Source: Dryomyza anilis (taxonomy: Eukaryota; Arthropoda; Insecta; Diptera; Dryomyzidae). Taken from it: 64,000 nucleotides of DNA. The translations under genes and the position numbers were made by a program. Within the stretch, counting starts at the first letter, position 1; each line of letters begins with the position of its first letter. The notes beneath the pieces were generated by a model that saw only the letters and a program-made list of their open reading frames with translations, did not search any database and was not told the origin of the DNA. Shown here in pieces: positions 1 to 10,616 of the stretch. The stretch spans positions 49,816,670-49,880,669 of the forward strand of contig OX638133.1 in the NCBI GenBank assembly GCA_951804985.1, given 5' to 3'.

Positions 1-990
1 TCTATATTTTCTTCCGCATAACATTTCGTTATTGTATGCCCTTTTCTATTATACCATGAGCCCTTCATATTACTTGTATTATTTTTCATTTGATTATTAT
101 TATCACCTTGTTGAGTGTAATTTGCAGGTGTATTCATATTTTTCATTTTATTATTTCCCCATTTCCAATTAGATTCGTGTCCATAAGTTTGACACTCTTT
201 GCAGAAAGGCATATTTTTCCCATTCCAGCAATCTTCCCTATGTCCTGATTTTTTACAAAAGGAACATATTGAAAATGTTCTCCCTATTTCGTAATTTATA
301 TCATCATTGTCCAAATTCATCTGCTAACGTTTTGCTTTGCTCATTGCTTTTTGAAAAAGTTTCTTCCTTAAAATTATAATTGTCCTGTTTCGACCATGGT
401 TCTCGCTGCGTAAGAGCTTCCACATTTAGAGCTTCATCTAACAATGCATCTAATGTGTTTGACTTGCTTCCAAACATTATAATTATTATTGTTGGATCCC
501 GAACTCCAATTTTGAAAGAAGTCAGAACTGAATCCAACAATTCTAATCTGAACTCGCCATCAATACCCATGTTTTTTCTGTACTTTTTACTGGCGATCTC
601 CAATGCCATGAATTGTAATCCATATAACCGTCTGGCAAATGCCCTCAACTTTTCTCCACTATTTTGATATGTTTGTCTAATATTTTGTAGTACTGAATCT
701 AAGGAAACTACTTCTAAGTATGTATTTTTTATCAAATCGTATAAATCTTCTATTTTTTCGAAATTTCTTGACCTTACTAAGTCATAAGCATCCCCATTCA
801 ATCGTAACCTAACGCAATTTAATAAATACATTATTCTCTGAATCTTGAATTCCAAGCTTCGCAGCTTTACAACCTTCAATAAATCTGTAAATTTCTGTTT
901 TTAATAATGGTGAATCCGTTCCAGAAAAGCAGGGAACCAAATAACGAACGAGTTTCAAAATATTTTCCGTACCCATACCCATCGACAGTG
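1..990 (-). pseudogene. Broken Ty3/gypsy-type gag of LTR element A, cut by the window edge
   Basis: The longest open part (304-879) reads like the capsid region of an insect Ty3/gypsy Gag: a helical domain with VRSRNFEKIEDLYDLIKNTY and a later GVRDPT-like segment. Upstream coding (about 990-880) continues in another frame, and downstream (about 190-272) a third frame encodes zinc knuckles (CSFCKKSGHREDC, then CKECQTYGH). The gene therefore carries at least two frameshifts and is dead. It lies downstream of the PBS and 5' LTR at 1683-2424, in the correct order for a minus-strand element. Protease and pol would lie left of base 1. The family call rests on Gag layout and neighbouring LTR and PBS. 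Subfamily is not assigned. Confidence 0.7.
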
Positions 991-1682
991 TAATTTACTA
1001 TTTCTTAATTTGTTTCGTGGTATATTTGTCCTTTGTTTACCTTTACTTATGACATTTTTTTTATATAAATTTTTACATTTTGAAAAATAATTAATGTTTC
1101 ATATTTTGATTTTAAATATTTTATAATGTATTTTTGATTTAATAATTTATAAATTATTTTGTAAATTATAATTTCATAAATTATTATATACTGATTTTTT
1201 GATCGCATTTTAATTTCCATTTAACTTGATATACAAATTTATTATTTTTATCACCAGCATTCAGTGCTGCGAAAAACTGATACGTTTTGAATATAAATAT
1301 TTGTTTGATTTTATAGTCGTTTTATACTCGTTTTATATTTAATGAAAATTATAATTTACATACTAATAGTATGAATTATTTTATTATACACTGGAGGGTC
1401 CGGAGTTCGGATTCGCAGTGTGTATTTTCTTTTATTTATTGTCATATTTTTATTATATATTATTTTATTTTAAGTAATATTTCGTAGTACTTTTTTTTAC
1501 TTTCCATATAATTTTAAATTAATATTTCTATTATACACTGGAGGGTCCGTGGTTTGGAATCTCAGTGTGTATTTATATAAATATAAAAACTCACCATTTT
1601 ATATTTGGGTTTTTTACATCCTTCGTCCTCCTCCCTTCGTTCTACGTCCTCCTTCCCACTCTCGGTCCTTGAGAGGTTGGTA
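991..1682 (-). other. AT-rich 5' leader of LTR element A
   Basis: This stretch between the primer binding site and the gag remnant is AT-rich and holds no believable gene. Its only clear structure is a pair of 40-bp hairpin-like repeats (separate entry). A short pyrimidine-rich block (1618-1670) lies next to the PBS. By position it is the untranslated leader of element A, which is an inference. Confidence 0.5.
1386..1572. repeat. Two 40-bp hairpin repeats, 147 bp apart, in the element A leader
   Basis: Copies at 1386-1425 and 1533-1572 both begin ATACACTGGAGGGTCCG and end CAGTGTGTAT, so each can fold with ATACACTG pairing against CAGTGTGTAT around a GGAGGGTCCG-containing loop. The loops differ between copies while the stems are kept. 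The surrounding AT-rich DNA shows no such conservation. Confidence 0.75.
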
Positions 1683-1702
1683 CCGACGTACCGGCTGCGC
1701 CA
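1683..1702 (-). other. Primer binding site of LTR element A (tRNA-Ser-like)
   Basis: Read on the minus strand this is TGGCGCAGCCGGTACGTCGG, two bases after the LTR end ACAACA. It is complementary to a tRNA 3' end of the form CCGGCTGCGCCA. TGGCGCAG-type sites are the tRNA-Ser primer sites of 17.6/297-like fly gypsy elements (family knowledge). Confidence 0.7.
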
Positions 1703-1704
1703 AA

Positions 1705-2424
1705 TGTTGTATAGTTAGTGTTGTAAAGTTAGAGTTGATTTATTTATTTTACAATTTAATTAATCAAAAGACACTTTTTTATTTTTAGAGTTGAAAAGAC
1801 ACTTTTATTAATTTTAGAGTTGAAAAGACACTTTTACTATTTTAGTACCTCCACTTGAGGTTGGTTAAACTACAATCTTTTAAATTGCAACGAAAGGTAT
1901 TAACAATACCTTCGTTGCAAGCTTTTCTTAAATTCTATTCTCACTATGTTCTAGTGAGTTTTCACTTTCACTCAATTTAGGTATACGTGACTTTTGAAGA
2001 AAGTCCGACTTGCAGTTAGTGGCTGACACCAATTGCGAAATATCAGAATTGTTGGCAATCGCTGCTTTGCTTATTTTAACATAGACCCAAAATTATGCAA
2101 TGGAAAATTGTATTGCAAGCCTCTTGAAAGAGGTGTGGTCTAACTAAAGCTTTAGCGCTTTGCCAAATTATTGTCAGCTTCTGTTAACTGTGCAAGCTAA
2201 CCTGAAAGAGGTATGTTCTACGCAAAGCTTAGCACTTTGCCAAATTAATATCGTTGTTGCCAACGTGAAGCGTTGGGACAATGCTATGAACATGTTGCTG
2301 TACAACATGAGTACAACATGATATAAAAACATGATGGGCTCAACATATGTACAGCAACATCCAAAACTGAATGAATAGTGAAGAACCATAAAGAAAAGAA
2401 AAATGTATGCGCTAATTCACAACA
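1705..2424 (-). repeat. 5' LTR of Ty3/gypsy element A (about 720 bp)
   Basis: The segment begins TGTTGT and ends ACAACA on the plus strand, the expected short inverted LTR ends, and its inner end sits two bases from the PBS. Its outer end (2424) cuts an open frame of the neighbouring element B (2412-2762), so A most likely inserted into B. No second LTR is in the window. Short internal repeats occur, such as GCTTTAGCGCTTTGCCAAATTA near 2150 and a similar block near 2227. Exact edges come from the termini only. Confidence 0.65.
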
Positions 2425-2762
2425 CTAGGTGCTGACGGAGCACTCGTGAGTGAGTTGTAGGCGACCACCGTTACTTCTGCCGCTGCATTTGATGGTGTCG
2501 CGCCTGATGTTGTTGCCTCTGTTAAATCTTGGCTGGATATTGTGGTAAATGTTGCTGCCGCGCTTGGTGTTGTTGCTTTCCTCAACACTTCATCCTTCGT
2601 CGTCGTTGCCTCTGCTGCTGCGCCTGATGCGGCTTCAAATGCCGCCATATCTATTATACGAAGCCTCCCCGACCACTGAGGACTTCCACGTCGTGTTCTC
2701 CTAATGGTTGCGTGAGCCTCTGCTGGCAGAGCGCCATCATTAGTTTTCGCCGATAGCTGCAT
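2412..2762 (-). pseudogene. Ala/Thr/Ser-rich reading frame at the 3' end of element B, cut by LTR A
   Basis: This 116-residue frame starts at ATG (2762) and ends with three codons read from LTR A, so its original C-terminus is lost. It is unusually GC-rich for the window, with a basic start (RRTRRG) and a repetitive Ala/Thr/Ser tract (such as EAASGAAAEATTTKD). I recognise no domain. It lies downstream of the pol remnant of element B on the same strand, so it could be the tail of that element's last ORF or chance coding in a GC-rich region. Confidence 0.3.
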
Positions 2763-3355
2763 GCACTTTCTTTAAATTTCATGTCATCGATGCCATCCAT
2801 TATTTATTTATTTAACTGCAAATAAATAATAAATAAAAAAAATAAATTTAGTGGTGTAAAATTGTACGTAAAACCAATAATTATTTATAAAACTTCCGCG
2901 CACCTTCACTAAATTGTGTGTAATTATCAACTATAAATGTTGAAATAATTTTCGCACCGGCACTTATTGTTCGCTTTAAGCATGCGCAGAGAATGATATT
3001 AATGTCAATTTGCATGCCGAACCTCGCAGTCGGCTTTGTTCGTGCAACACTTGTTGCTTCGCGTTACGTCGGCTCGATGAATTTTAACGGTTATGCGCGG
3101 CGGTTACACACATTGCTTTTGTTATGTGTGTTTGTTCGATGCGCAATGGGCTCTCTGAGAGCCTGAGTGTTTGTGCGTCGGCGTCGAAAGCTTCGGGGGT
3201 GAGTTCTGTTACTACGCGCGGTACGCATCTCTGCTGCTCGCAGCGCGCTCTGAGCTTGCGTGTTATGGGGGTTGTTTTTGGTTTCGCGTCAAGAGCGCAA
3301 TTTATGCTTTTCTTTGAACGAAATGGATTTGAACTTTTCGACGCCGGCGTCGCCG
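2763..3355 (-). other. Non-coding part of element B between the pol tail and the truncated 3' frame
   Basis: No homologous coding is visible. The right half (about 3000-3350) is GC-rich with many CG dinucleotides, like the pol remnant next to it. The left half (2770-2990) is AT-rich and includes a run of AAATAAATAA-type repeats. No 3' LTR of element B is recognisable. Confidence 0.4.
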
Positions 3356-4009
3356 TTACGCTACTGACAATTTTTGCACCATTTTGGACGCAACACGACC
3401 GCGTGCGGTTTTGTCGGCGGGATTTTCAGAACCATTTACAAATGTTTTTACGCGTTTTACGCGACTGGAATTTTTTACGTTTGCGCGGCCAAAATTCAAA
3501 ATTTCTCCGTATCGCGTAGGAGTTTCCTCTGTACTCTGCAATCTTGTGTCTCTTACGTTGTTCAAATATTTTCCCGAACTTTGAATTTGTGTTCTTTGGA
3601 CGCGAAAGGGATTTAGATGTGCGGTCGGTGTCGCGCGAAACGGGATTGAAATTTTTGCGACTGAAGTTTCATTTGTGCCACCGGCACGATTGTCGCTGCT
3701 TCTTCGTGGTCGACTGCTACTTTGCCTCCTGTGCTGCCTAATAGCTGCTGCTGTCGCCTGCGTTGATTCGCCTGGTTCGCCGTCATCCTGGTGAAATTTC
3801 TTAATTCCGCTGATATGTGTCGTCCGCGTCTTGGACTGTCCTAGCCTCTTTACCCTCGCGATTACAGGCGAGTCAAAAGTAATCACGCGATAGGGGCCAT
3901 CAAATTTTGTAGCTAACTTTGCCGCAAATTCCTCTATCGCCTTTGACAAGTGGTGTTGTTTTATGAGCACTAGCTCCCCCACTTCCGGTTTCCATGTTCT
4001 GCGTCTCAA
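3356..4009 (-). pseudogene. Element B: integrase C-terminal region and low-complexity tail
   Basis: The first third of this 217-residue frame matches the C-terminal part of Ty3/gypsy integrases: WKPEVGELVLIKQHHLS, then KFDGPYRVITFDSPVIARV, ending in a KTRTTHISGIKKFH motif. The rest is a charged, Gln/Arg/Ser-rich tail of unknown function. It follows the integrase core fragment (4031-4380) on the same strand. The frame is open, but the upstream pol is broken, so this is a remnant. Confidence 0.75.
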
Positions 4010-4030
4010 ATTAGAGTGGCGCGCTTGATC

Positions 4031-4380
4031 TTACGCCGATCGCGCCAACTGCCGCTTCACAATGCCAAATATTTCTCGTAGCCCGTCTGCTAGGTCATCA
4101 GGTGTCTGCTTTAACACGCCTGTTCCTACGGTGACATCATCGTACAGAGCCTTGGGGAGGCGCGGCTCCCGTCCTTGGGTCAAGTACACCGGGCTGTAGC
4201 CGGTAGTCTCCGACACGCTAGAATTTATCGCCAGTGAAATTTCCGGCAGTTGCTCATCCCATCGATTCTGCTGGTGACCCGATAGCTGTGCGATTATGGT
4301 TTTTAACGTCCTGTTGGCTCTTTCCGTGGGGTTTTCCTGGGAGTATATGGTGCGGTAAATTGCTGCCTAACGCCCATATC
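4031..4380 (-). pseudogene. Element B: integrase core, second half, with internal deletion
   Basis: Translation of about 4345-4031 gives the end of a retroviral-type integrase core: NPTERANRTLKTIIAQL, then a QQNRWDEQLPEISLAINSS stretch and GYSPVYLTQGREPRLP. The NPTERANR block carries the expected third acidic residue. It joins the upstream half at about 4375, where reading goes from ITDNGYGR directly towards NPTERANR, so the stretch between the second Asp and the Glu is damaged. Confidence 0.75.
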
Positions 4381-5005
4381 CATTATCCGTAATGAGCACC
4401 TTGGGAACGCCAGATCGCGCCAAAATACGTTCTCGAAACGTAATGTCAAAGAAGACAACCAGCATGATATTGTCATGCTTCGAGCGCGGTAAGGGACCTA
4501 CAAAGGACCACGGCTCCTGCGCGATTTTTGTCAACATTTTACCCGCTGGTTTTTGCGGCGACGCCTTGTATTTTTGACACGACTCGCAGTTACGGACATA
4601 TTGACGAATTGTCCGAGACATGCCTGGTTAGTAGTATCGATTTGATACTCTAGCGATTGTCTTGCGGACGCCCATGTGGCCTGCGGTCGCGTCATCGTGA
4701 TTTTCACGCATAACTTGCGCATGGCGCATCTTCGGGACGCACAGCTTCCAGGCTACACAGTTGCTCTCATCAGTGTGTTTAGGAATGTGGCGATACAAGT
4801 TACCCTCCTCGATGGCGTAATCGGGAAATTTTTCCAGTTGCTCGCGTACCTCCAACATGCGTCTGTCTGTCCACGTACAGTGTTCCTCGACAGGGGCCTC
4901 CTCGCCGGTCTTCCTCAGCGTTTCCATCGGCTGCCTTGATAGTGCGTCGGCCACAACATTCAGCTTCCCCTTGCGGTACTGAATGTCGAAGGTGTGCTGC
5001 TGCAA
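4367..5005 (-). pseudogene. Element B: integrase zinc domain and first half of core
   Basis: Frame 5005-4628 begins with the RNase H/integrase linker (ADALSRQP) and carries part of the H2C2 zinc domain (HDDATAGHMGVRKTIARVSNRYY). Frame 4621-4367 continues with MSRTIRQYVRNCESCQKYK, GPLPRSKHDNIMLVVFFDIT and VPKVLITDNG. The core reads FFDIT directly into FRERILARSG, so about 15-20 residues usually found after the first catalytic Asp are missing. The two pieces are offset by a frame change near 4625. Known role: strand transfer of retrotransposon DNA; this copy cannot supply it. Confidence 0.8.
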
Positions 5006-5709
5006 TTCGAGCGCCCTGAAGGGCCCTCAATGGAATTCAGCCACTTGAGAGACAGGTGGTCCATGATTACCAGGAATCGGTAGCCTTCCAGGTATGGCCG
5101 CATTTTCCTTATTCCCCAAACGATGACCAGGCACTCCTTCTCAGTGGGGGAGTAGTTTTCTTCTGCTTTGTTTAGCCTGCGACTGGCGTACGCTATGACG
5201 CGCTCCTTGCCATCAATGTCCTGCGTCAACACGGCGCCTAAACCATAGTTGCTGGCGTCCATCTGCAACGTGAATTTCTGAGTGAAGTCCGGGCAGCCTA
5301 GCACTGGTGCCTCTGTTAGCATCACTTTTAATTGGTCAAACGCCTGCTGTTGCTCCTCTGCCTTGATGAAATGCTTCCCCTTTTTCAGCAATTTGGTTAG
5401 GGGGTGAACCAGGTCCGAGAACTCGGGTACAAACCGTCGGTACCACGAGGCTATGCCTAAACACTGGCGCAGCTCGCGCACGTTTGTTGGTGGACGTAGT
5501 TCCTGGATAGCAGCAATTTTATCCGGGTCTGTATGGATGCCTTGGTCGCTAACCACATGCCCGAGATATTTTACTTCGCGCTTGAAAAATTCGCATTTGT
5601 CCTGGTTTAGCTGCAGCTTTGCCTGAAAGGCGTCTGAAAACTTCACGCAAGTTTGAGATGTGCTCCTCCAGCGTAGATCCTGTGGGGGCTCCTTGATGGC
5701 TCGATGCAC
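4960..5709 (-). pseudogene. Element B: C-terminal reverse transcriptase and RNase H
   Basis: The 249-residue frame contains the RT thumb/connection (LNQDKCEFFKREVKYLGHVVS), the WYRRFVPEFSDLVHPLTKLLKK block and a Ty3-type RNase H with LQMDASNYGLGAVLTQD, ENYSPTEKECLVIVW and the FLVIMDHLSLKWL region (normally TDH, so one catalytic acidic position is conserved as MDH). The RT palm with the YxDD box is absent: the upstream sequence (5709-5650) joins the RT N-terminus directly to this region. It is a Ty3/gypsy pol fragment and not functional. Confidence 0.85.
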
Positions 5710-6060
5710 CCTTTCGCGATGAGCGCGTCGACTTCCTCATTGATGATCGCCTGCATCGCTGGATTTTTTGAAAAATAGCGCTGTTTAATGGGACGATAGT
5801 CCTTTATTATTATTTTGTGTGTGGCGATGTCGCTCGTGCCTCCACAACCTATAAAGCTCGTCCTGTAAAAAATTATCGATTACTTCCTGCTCGCTGCGTT
5901 GATCAGGCCGCACGACCGTGCACACCTGTCGCTGGTCGGGTTGCTGCTCATTTTTGCAGCGTAACGCTCTGCCCACCGCAACTGAAGGTGGCTCCCATCT
6001 GCTGCAAGAAATCCATCCCTAAGATGATCTTTTATATATTTCGGCGATCGTGCGACGGCG
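5700..6060 (-). pseudogene. Element B: end of protease and RT N-terminus after a large gag/protease deletion
   Basis: Near 6040-6000 the minus strand encodes IILGMDFLQQMG, the C-terminal signature of a retropepsin. The following sequence gives the RT N-terminal linker (VIDNFLQDEL, then an IIIKDY-like region and a shifted frame with REVHRAIKEPP-like residues). Between this point and the PBS at 6139-6156 there are only about 90 bases, so gag and most of the protease have been deleted. Frames shift several times. It is the 5' part of the same element as the RT/RNase H and integrase remnants to the left. Confidence 0.7.
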
Positions 6061-6138
6061 GTTTAATTTATTTATTAATTAAGACCGAGCGCGAATTACT
6101 GTATTATGGAACATTTTAATTTTTCTGCGCATTTCGGG

Positions 6139-6156
6139 GTCCCCGCTCGGGCGCCA
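6139..6156 (-). other. Primer binding site of element B (tRNA-Lys-like)
   Basis: On the minus strand this reads TGGCGCCCGAGCGGGGAC and directly follows the LTR end CCGTTACA. The TGGCGCCC start fits tRNA-Lys-type priming (family knowledge); I have not matched it to a specific fly tRNA. Confidence 0.7.
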
Positions 6157-6886
6157 TGTAACGGTCCGGTTTTCCGGTCTATAGCTGGGGCACGCTCAGC
6201 GGGCTCAAGCGATACAGAATTTATTTATTGCCGGTTCCCCGTGTTTAAGTAAAGGCGACTCGGTTTTGAATTTGTATGTTTTTATTCCAATGTAGTTTTA
6301 TTAATTCAATTTATATTTCACGCTTTTATTAGAATTGAAATATACAATATAATTTTAGAGAAAAAAACAAAGAAGCATTCTTATTAGCGGCGGCAGCGAG
6401 GTTATTGCTAGCGGTCATGCCCATAACCAGGGCGTCAACGATTCCCTTGACCAACAATCACGCTTACTCTGCAGTTTTAAGGCACATGCCTGAGCGAGTG
6501 AAATTGTTGTGTCACAGCGAATTGATTTGTAGGGCTCCAAAGTTTCAAGGGACTTTCGGCAGTCATACAAATCAACTACCACTGTCTAGTACCAGTCGGT
6601 TTGTCGGTCAGCAGCCAATGAGATCGATTTGCCTTGCGCGCTCGCTTTTATACTCGTCTCATCCTCTTCTTCGTAGTGACAAGCGAGCGGTGAAGTTGGC
6701 TGCGTTTTCCAACGTTGTGGGGTTTGTTCATCATTGCGGCTGCGTTTAATGTAGGCGGTGTTTAGCGTCTTACAGCGTTTAATGTTTACGGCGTTTAACA
6801 CCGCCGTCGTGTTAGTTGTTTCGTTATTGCATTATTCATTGATTATTGTGCGATGCCATTTCCCAAGAAATGGTACCGTCACAACA
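6157..6886 (-). repeat. 5' LTR of Ty3/gypsy element B (about 730 bp)
   Basis: The inner end TGTAACGGT abuts the PBS, and the outer end ACCGTCACAACA is its imperfect inverse. On the minus strand the LTR starts TGTTGTGACGG, contains a TATA box (6645-6653) and an AATAAATAAA polyadenylation-type signal (about 6211-6224) before the end. This order (TATA, AATAAA, LTR end, PBS) supports both edges and direction. Confidence 0.65.
6645..6653 (-). promoter_or_regulatory. TATA box of the element B LTR
   Basis: Minus-strand GTATAAAAG in a GC-rich setting within the LTR, about 430 bp before the AATAAA-type signal. Position and sequence fit the LTR core promoter. Confidence 0.5.
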
Positions 6887-6900
6887 TATTTTTTGAAATT

Positions 6901-7380
6901 GATGTATAGTGGGCGTACCCTTTAAAAGAATGAAACGATTTTAACATATTTTATACTTACTTTCGTATTTAATAAAAATCCAAAGTTTAAAGTATGTAGC
7001 TCTTTTAGTTTTCTTCTTAACTTGTTTTACGTATACAAGTGGACGGATGCACATTATATGAAATATATCAATTTGATATAATGTACCCATTAAAGGAATG
7101 AAACCATTTAAACATAGTTTATACTTTCATATGTATTCACTAAAAATCTTAAGTTTTAAGTATATAACTCTTTTAATTTTCTTTTTAACATGTTTTCCGT
7201 ATCCTTCTCAAAGACGGACATTATGTGAAATTGATGCATAGTGAGGGTACCGGTTAAAAAAATGAAACCATTTTAACATATTGTATACTTATATATGTAT
7301 TCACTAAAAATACAAAGTTTTAAGTAAAGACCTCTTTTAGTTTTCTTCTTAACGTGTTTTTTGTGTACAAGCGGTCTACC
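6901..7380. repeat. Three diverged tandem copies of a 160-170 bp repeat
   Basis: Copies begin near 6901, 7074 and 7233, each starting GATRYATAGTG-like and containing a GTACC..TTAAA.GAATGAAACCATTTTAACATA block, then AAGTTTTAAGTA, CTCTTTTAGTTTTCTTCTTAAC and TGTTTT.YGTATACAAG. The spacing is about 173 and 159 bp. Divergence is considerable, so the array is old. It starts directly after LTR B. Confidence 0.8.
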
Positions 7381-7781
7381 ACATAACAGTCACTTAGACA
7401 TTCCAAGTTGAGACTCTTCAGACAAGCCAATAATCAAAACATCTGCATGAAAAAGGGCTTTAATATATTTGCCTACATTTAAGAAATTGCATATTACATC
7501 CTAACCACTTTTAATTTTTTAACAAGAACCGTTTCATATTTCTGCTCGAGTTATACCAAATCTTTTTTTTAACATCTTTAAGAACCATTTCGATTTCTTC
7601 GTTAGTCAAATTCTCATAATTTTCATTAAAAAAATCTTTCAATTTATTCACATCGTAACCGTTTATTATCAACTCTTCACTTAAAATTTGGTGGAAATTC
7701 TAAATGCCTTCTTTTTTATTTAATATTATTATAAATTCAGATCAGATCTCACAGGCCTCAACTTAATAATATAATGATTTA
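7381..7781. other. AT-rich spacer, nothing recognised
   Basis: I see no coding similarity, inverted repeat or tandem repeat in this 400-bp stretch between the two tandem arrays. Confidence 0.5.
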
Positions 7782-8754
7782 TTATTGCAAAAATATTGTT
7801 TTTGAGGGCTCAAGGTCTTGCCAGATACAAAGTGCTATGTACTGGGGAGTGAAACAAACTACAATTGACAAAAACAAAAAGTTGTTGGCTGATCGTACAG
7901 CTGTTTCGGAAGCTGCCAAGCTTCCTCATCAGCGGTCTTCTGCACAACTTCTGCATAGCAAGGCCTATAAGATCATTTTGTGCAATGAACTAAATGCGAA
8001 TTTAGTACAAGCACAAATCAACCAGGCGAAACATGCAAAAATTGCACCAACTTTATGCTGGTCAATTGATGTTGTCGCATTGCAGCAAGCATCATATAGG
8101 CTGTAGTGTCACTACAGAGTCAAATACGACCACTGCACGCTTATTAAAAATTAAAATCTCACGATTTTATGATATTTTTATGCGCTGTGCCCTGCGAATG
8201 TATAAATTGTTGTTTGTTTTTCGACCTAATATAGAGTTATTGCAAAAATATTGTTTTTGTGGGCTCAAGGTCTTGCCAGATGCAAAGTGCTATGTACTGG
8301 GGAGTGAAACAAACAACAATTGACAAAAACAAAAAGTTGTTGGCTGATCGTACAGCTGTTTCGGAAGCTGCCAAGCTTCCTTATCAGCGGTCTTCTGCAC
8401 AACTTCTACATTGCAAGGCCTATAAGATCATTTTGTGCAATGAACTAAATGCGAATTTAGTACAAGCACAAAACAACCAGGCGAAACATGCAAAAATTGC
8501 ACCAACTTTATGCTTGTCAATTGTTGTTGTCGCATTGCAGCAAGCATCATATTGGCTGTAGTGTCACTACAGAGTCAAATACGACCACTGCACTCTTATT
8601 AAAAATTAAAATCTCACGATTTTAAGATATTTTTATGCGCTGTGCCCAGCGAATGTATAAATTGTTGTTTGTTTTTCGACCTAATATAGAGTTATTGTAA
8701 AAATATTGTTTTTGCGGTCTCAAGGTCTTGCCAGATACAAAGTGCTTTGTACTG
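7782..8754. repeat. 455-bp tandem repeat, two full copies and a short third
   Basis: Units start at 7782, 8237 and 8692, each with TTATTG(C/T)AAAAATATTG, giving a constant 455-bp period. The third unit matches only to about 8754, where similarity stops abruptly. Copies one and two differ at few sites. Each unit has an open frame of about 100 codons, but the differences between copies are mostly amino-acid changing, so it is probably not coding. The unit resembles neither array at 6.9-7.4 kb nor any nearby LTR. Confidence 0.9.
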
Positions 8755-9446
8755 AATAAAAACCAAACTAATTAGTACGTTTTTTTTTTGTTTTTAAACC
8801 CTTTATGTACACAAAAAACCATAGAATTTTTTAGGAGTATATTTTACTATAAGAGTTTCTAAGATACTCAACTCTGTTAAGATGTGCCTGAAACTATACA
8901 ATCCTTTTTGGGGTCAATAAAATGCTCTAAAATTTGGCTGTTTTTTGGGTTAAGACACAAATTTTGTAACAATTATCGGGGTCGCAATTGCATTTTATAG
9001 AAATAGAAAGTATACATTCTACACTTTATTTTTATACCAATTAGCCTGGATAGGTCAGGATGGCTTTAGTTAGGAAACGTAAATTTTGTGTTTTTCTCAA
9101 GTCATAAAACCATCCTACATTTTTCATTAATTTCTGAGATGGTGCTGCCAAATTATAAAATTTTAGTTGATTTGAAGTGGAATAACCCATATAATGAATA
9201 TAATTCTATATAGAATATTAGCAAAATATCAATTAACTGCAGTATAGTTGCTTGATATTTTGTGACGTTTAATTTTTTTAGGAGTAGTGAATTTGCTACA
9301 TTTATCGCAGTTAATTTACTTACTTTTTCAAATAAAAACACAAATAAGTCCGTAAAAATAAACATCTGACGTGTTTTTAACGCTCTTGTCTACGCCATTT
9401 TAGAAGACTAAAGAAAAGAAAACTCACATATTTTAAATAAAATATG
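8755..9446. other. AT-rich intergenic or mobile-element flank, nothing recognised
   Basis: The stretch is AT-rich with several homopolymer runs. The 70-codon frame at 9153-9365 on the minus strand is hydrophobic and resembles translated AT-rich sequence, with no known motif. No repeat ends were found. Confidence 0.5.
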
Positions 9447-9612
9447 AAAGGGGGCGGATTATTGGTGAATAAAAGAGTGTAGTTAATTTTCGTGCAATTA
9501 AAATGATATCTCCCAAGGTGTACATTCATGTTGCAGACATTCGTTAATCAGTTGTGAACTTTTTCATTTTGTGTACAGGTTTTGTTTTTACATTTGCTAA
9601 ATCCGCCCCCGT
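9447..9612. mobile_element. Possible short MITE with GGGGGCGGATT ends
   Basis: GGGGGCGGATT at about 9450 is matched by AAATCCGCCCCC at about 9598, an inverted pair about 160 bp apart in otherwise AT-rich DNA. No clear target site duplication is visible, so the mobile-element call is tentative. Confidence 0.4.
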
Positions 9613-10616
9613 TGAAGATGATATAAAGTTTTCTAATAATATTTAACCTTAAAAAAATTTAGAATTTAATGAATTTCCTATAATATTCCCGTTCTGTTGT
9701 GCTTTTTTTAACACGTATTATTTGAATAAATACAGGGTTTTGTGTGTATATTTTACACACATAAAAATGTATTTTTACACTACAGATGTGTACTCGTTTT
9801 ACATACTTTTGTGTGTAAGTTTTATTTCTACACATTCGTTGGAATTGGCTGAACTTTACTTTATAGGGCCGGTCGAAATTCACAAACAAATTGTCACGAC
9901 CTTTTAAATGGGGGGAGTGTGACGAAAAAACATTTTTTTGCCGCTCGAATCCCTCGAACCGACTAAAAATCGAAAACCGACCGAGGTCATAAGTGGTTTT
10001 TGAAATATAACGAAGTGGGCGGGTTAAAAATATAAAAAAAATTGTCACACGATGCAGAAACCAGACCTTAAAAAAAAAATAAAAAAAGGTGACCTTAAGG
10101 TCACGTGGTACCCCTTAAAAATAAAAATCGAATAAAATTCCGTGATCGAACGAGTGGCTGGATCACGTCACTCGATACGTTACGAATCGAAATTTTGAGA
10201 AAGCATAATAGATTTTTCTTGACTTTTCTAAAAATTGTAATGGAATACTTGTCAAAAGTCATTAAAATTAATTCAAAATTAAAAATTTATGTTATTTATC
10301 ATGTTCGCCGCGCAAAAGCCACTTTATATTTAATGTACAGGAATACAAAATCATTAAACGGAAGTACGTCTATTTCGCCATCTATTTCGGTTTTTCGGTA
10401 ACCGCGAGAAGTTCTCTTCGGTGGCATAAAATAAGAGGACCTCCAACTAGTGTGTTTTTTATATAGTGCAAATAACAATATAGTGCAAAATACAAATAAC
10501 AAATTTACACAAATATACCTTTCGTAATGATTTCGAATTCGCGATGCATTTTATTTTAAAAGGTAGTGCCCTAAGTTTTTGCGACATGTCCTTCTTTGGG
10601 CGCATATTGGAATGTA

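Noticed and set aside
2412..2762. Ala-rich frame as a host secreted or structural protein
   Set aside because: Its end is formed by the inserted LTR and it lies in line with element B; no signal peptide or domain is visible.
3124..3741. Plus-strand frames of 65-131 codons over the element B pol tail
   Set aside because: They are antisense to recognisable integrase coding in GC-rich DNA and show no motif of their own.
7774..8561. Two similar 100-110 codon frames in the 455-bp repeat as a duplicated gene
   Set aside because: Most differences between the two copies change the amino acid (for example I/M, H/Y, S/C, W/L, D/V), the start codons do not correspond, and no motif is recognisable. This is not the pattern of a conserved protein.
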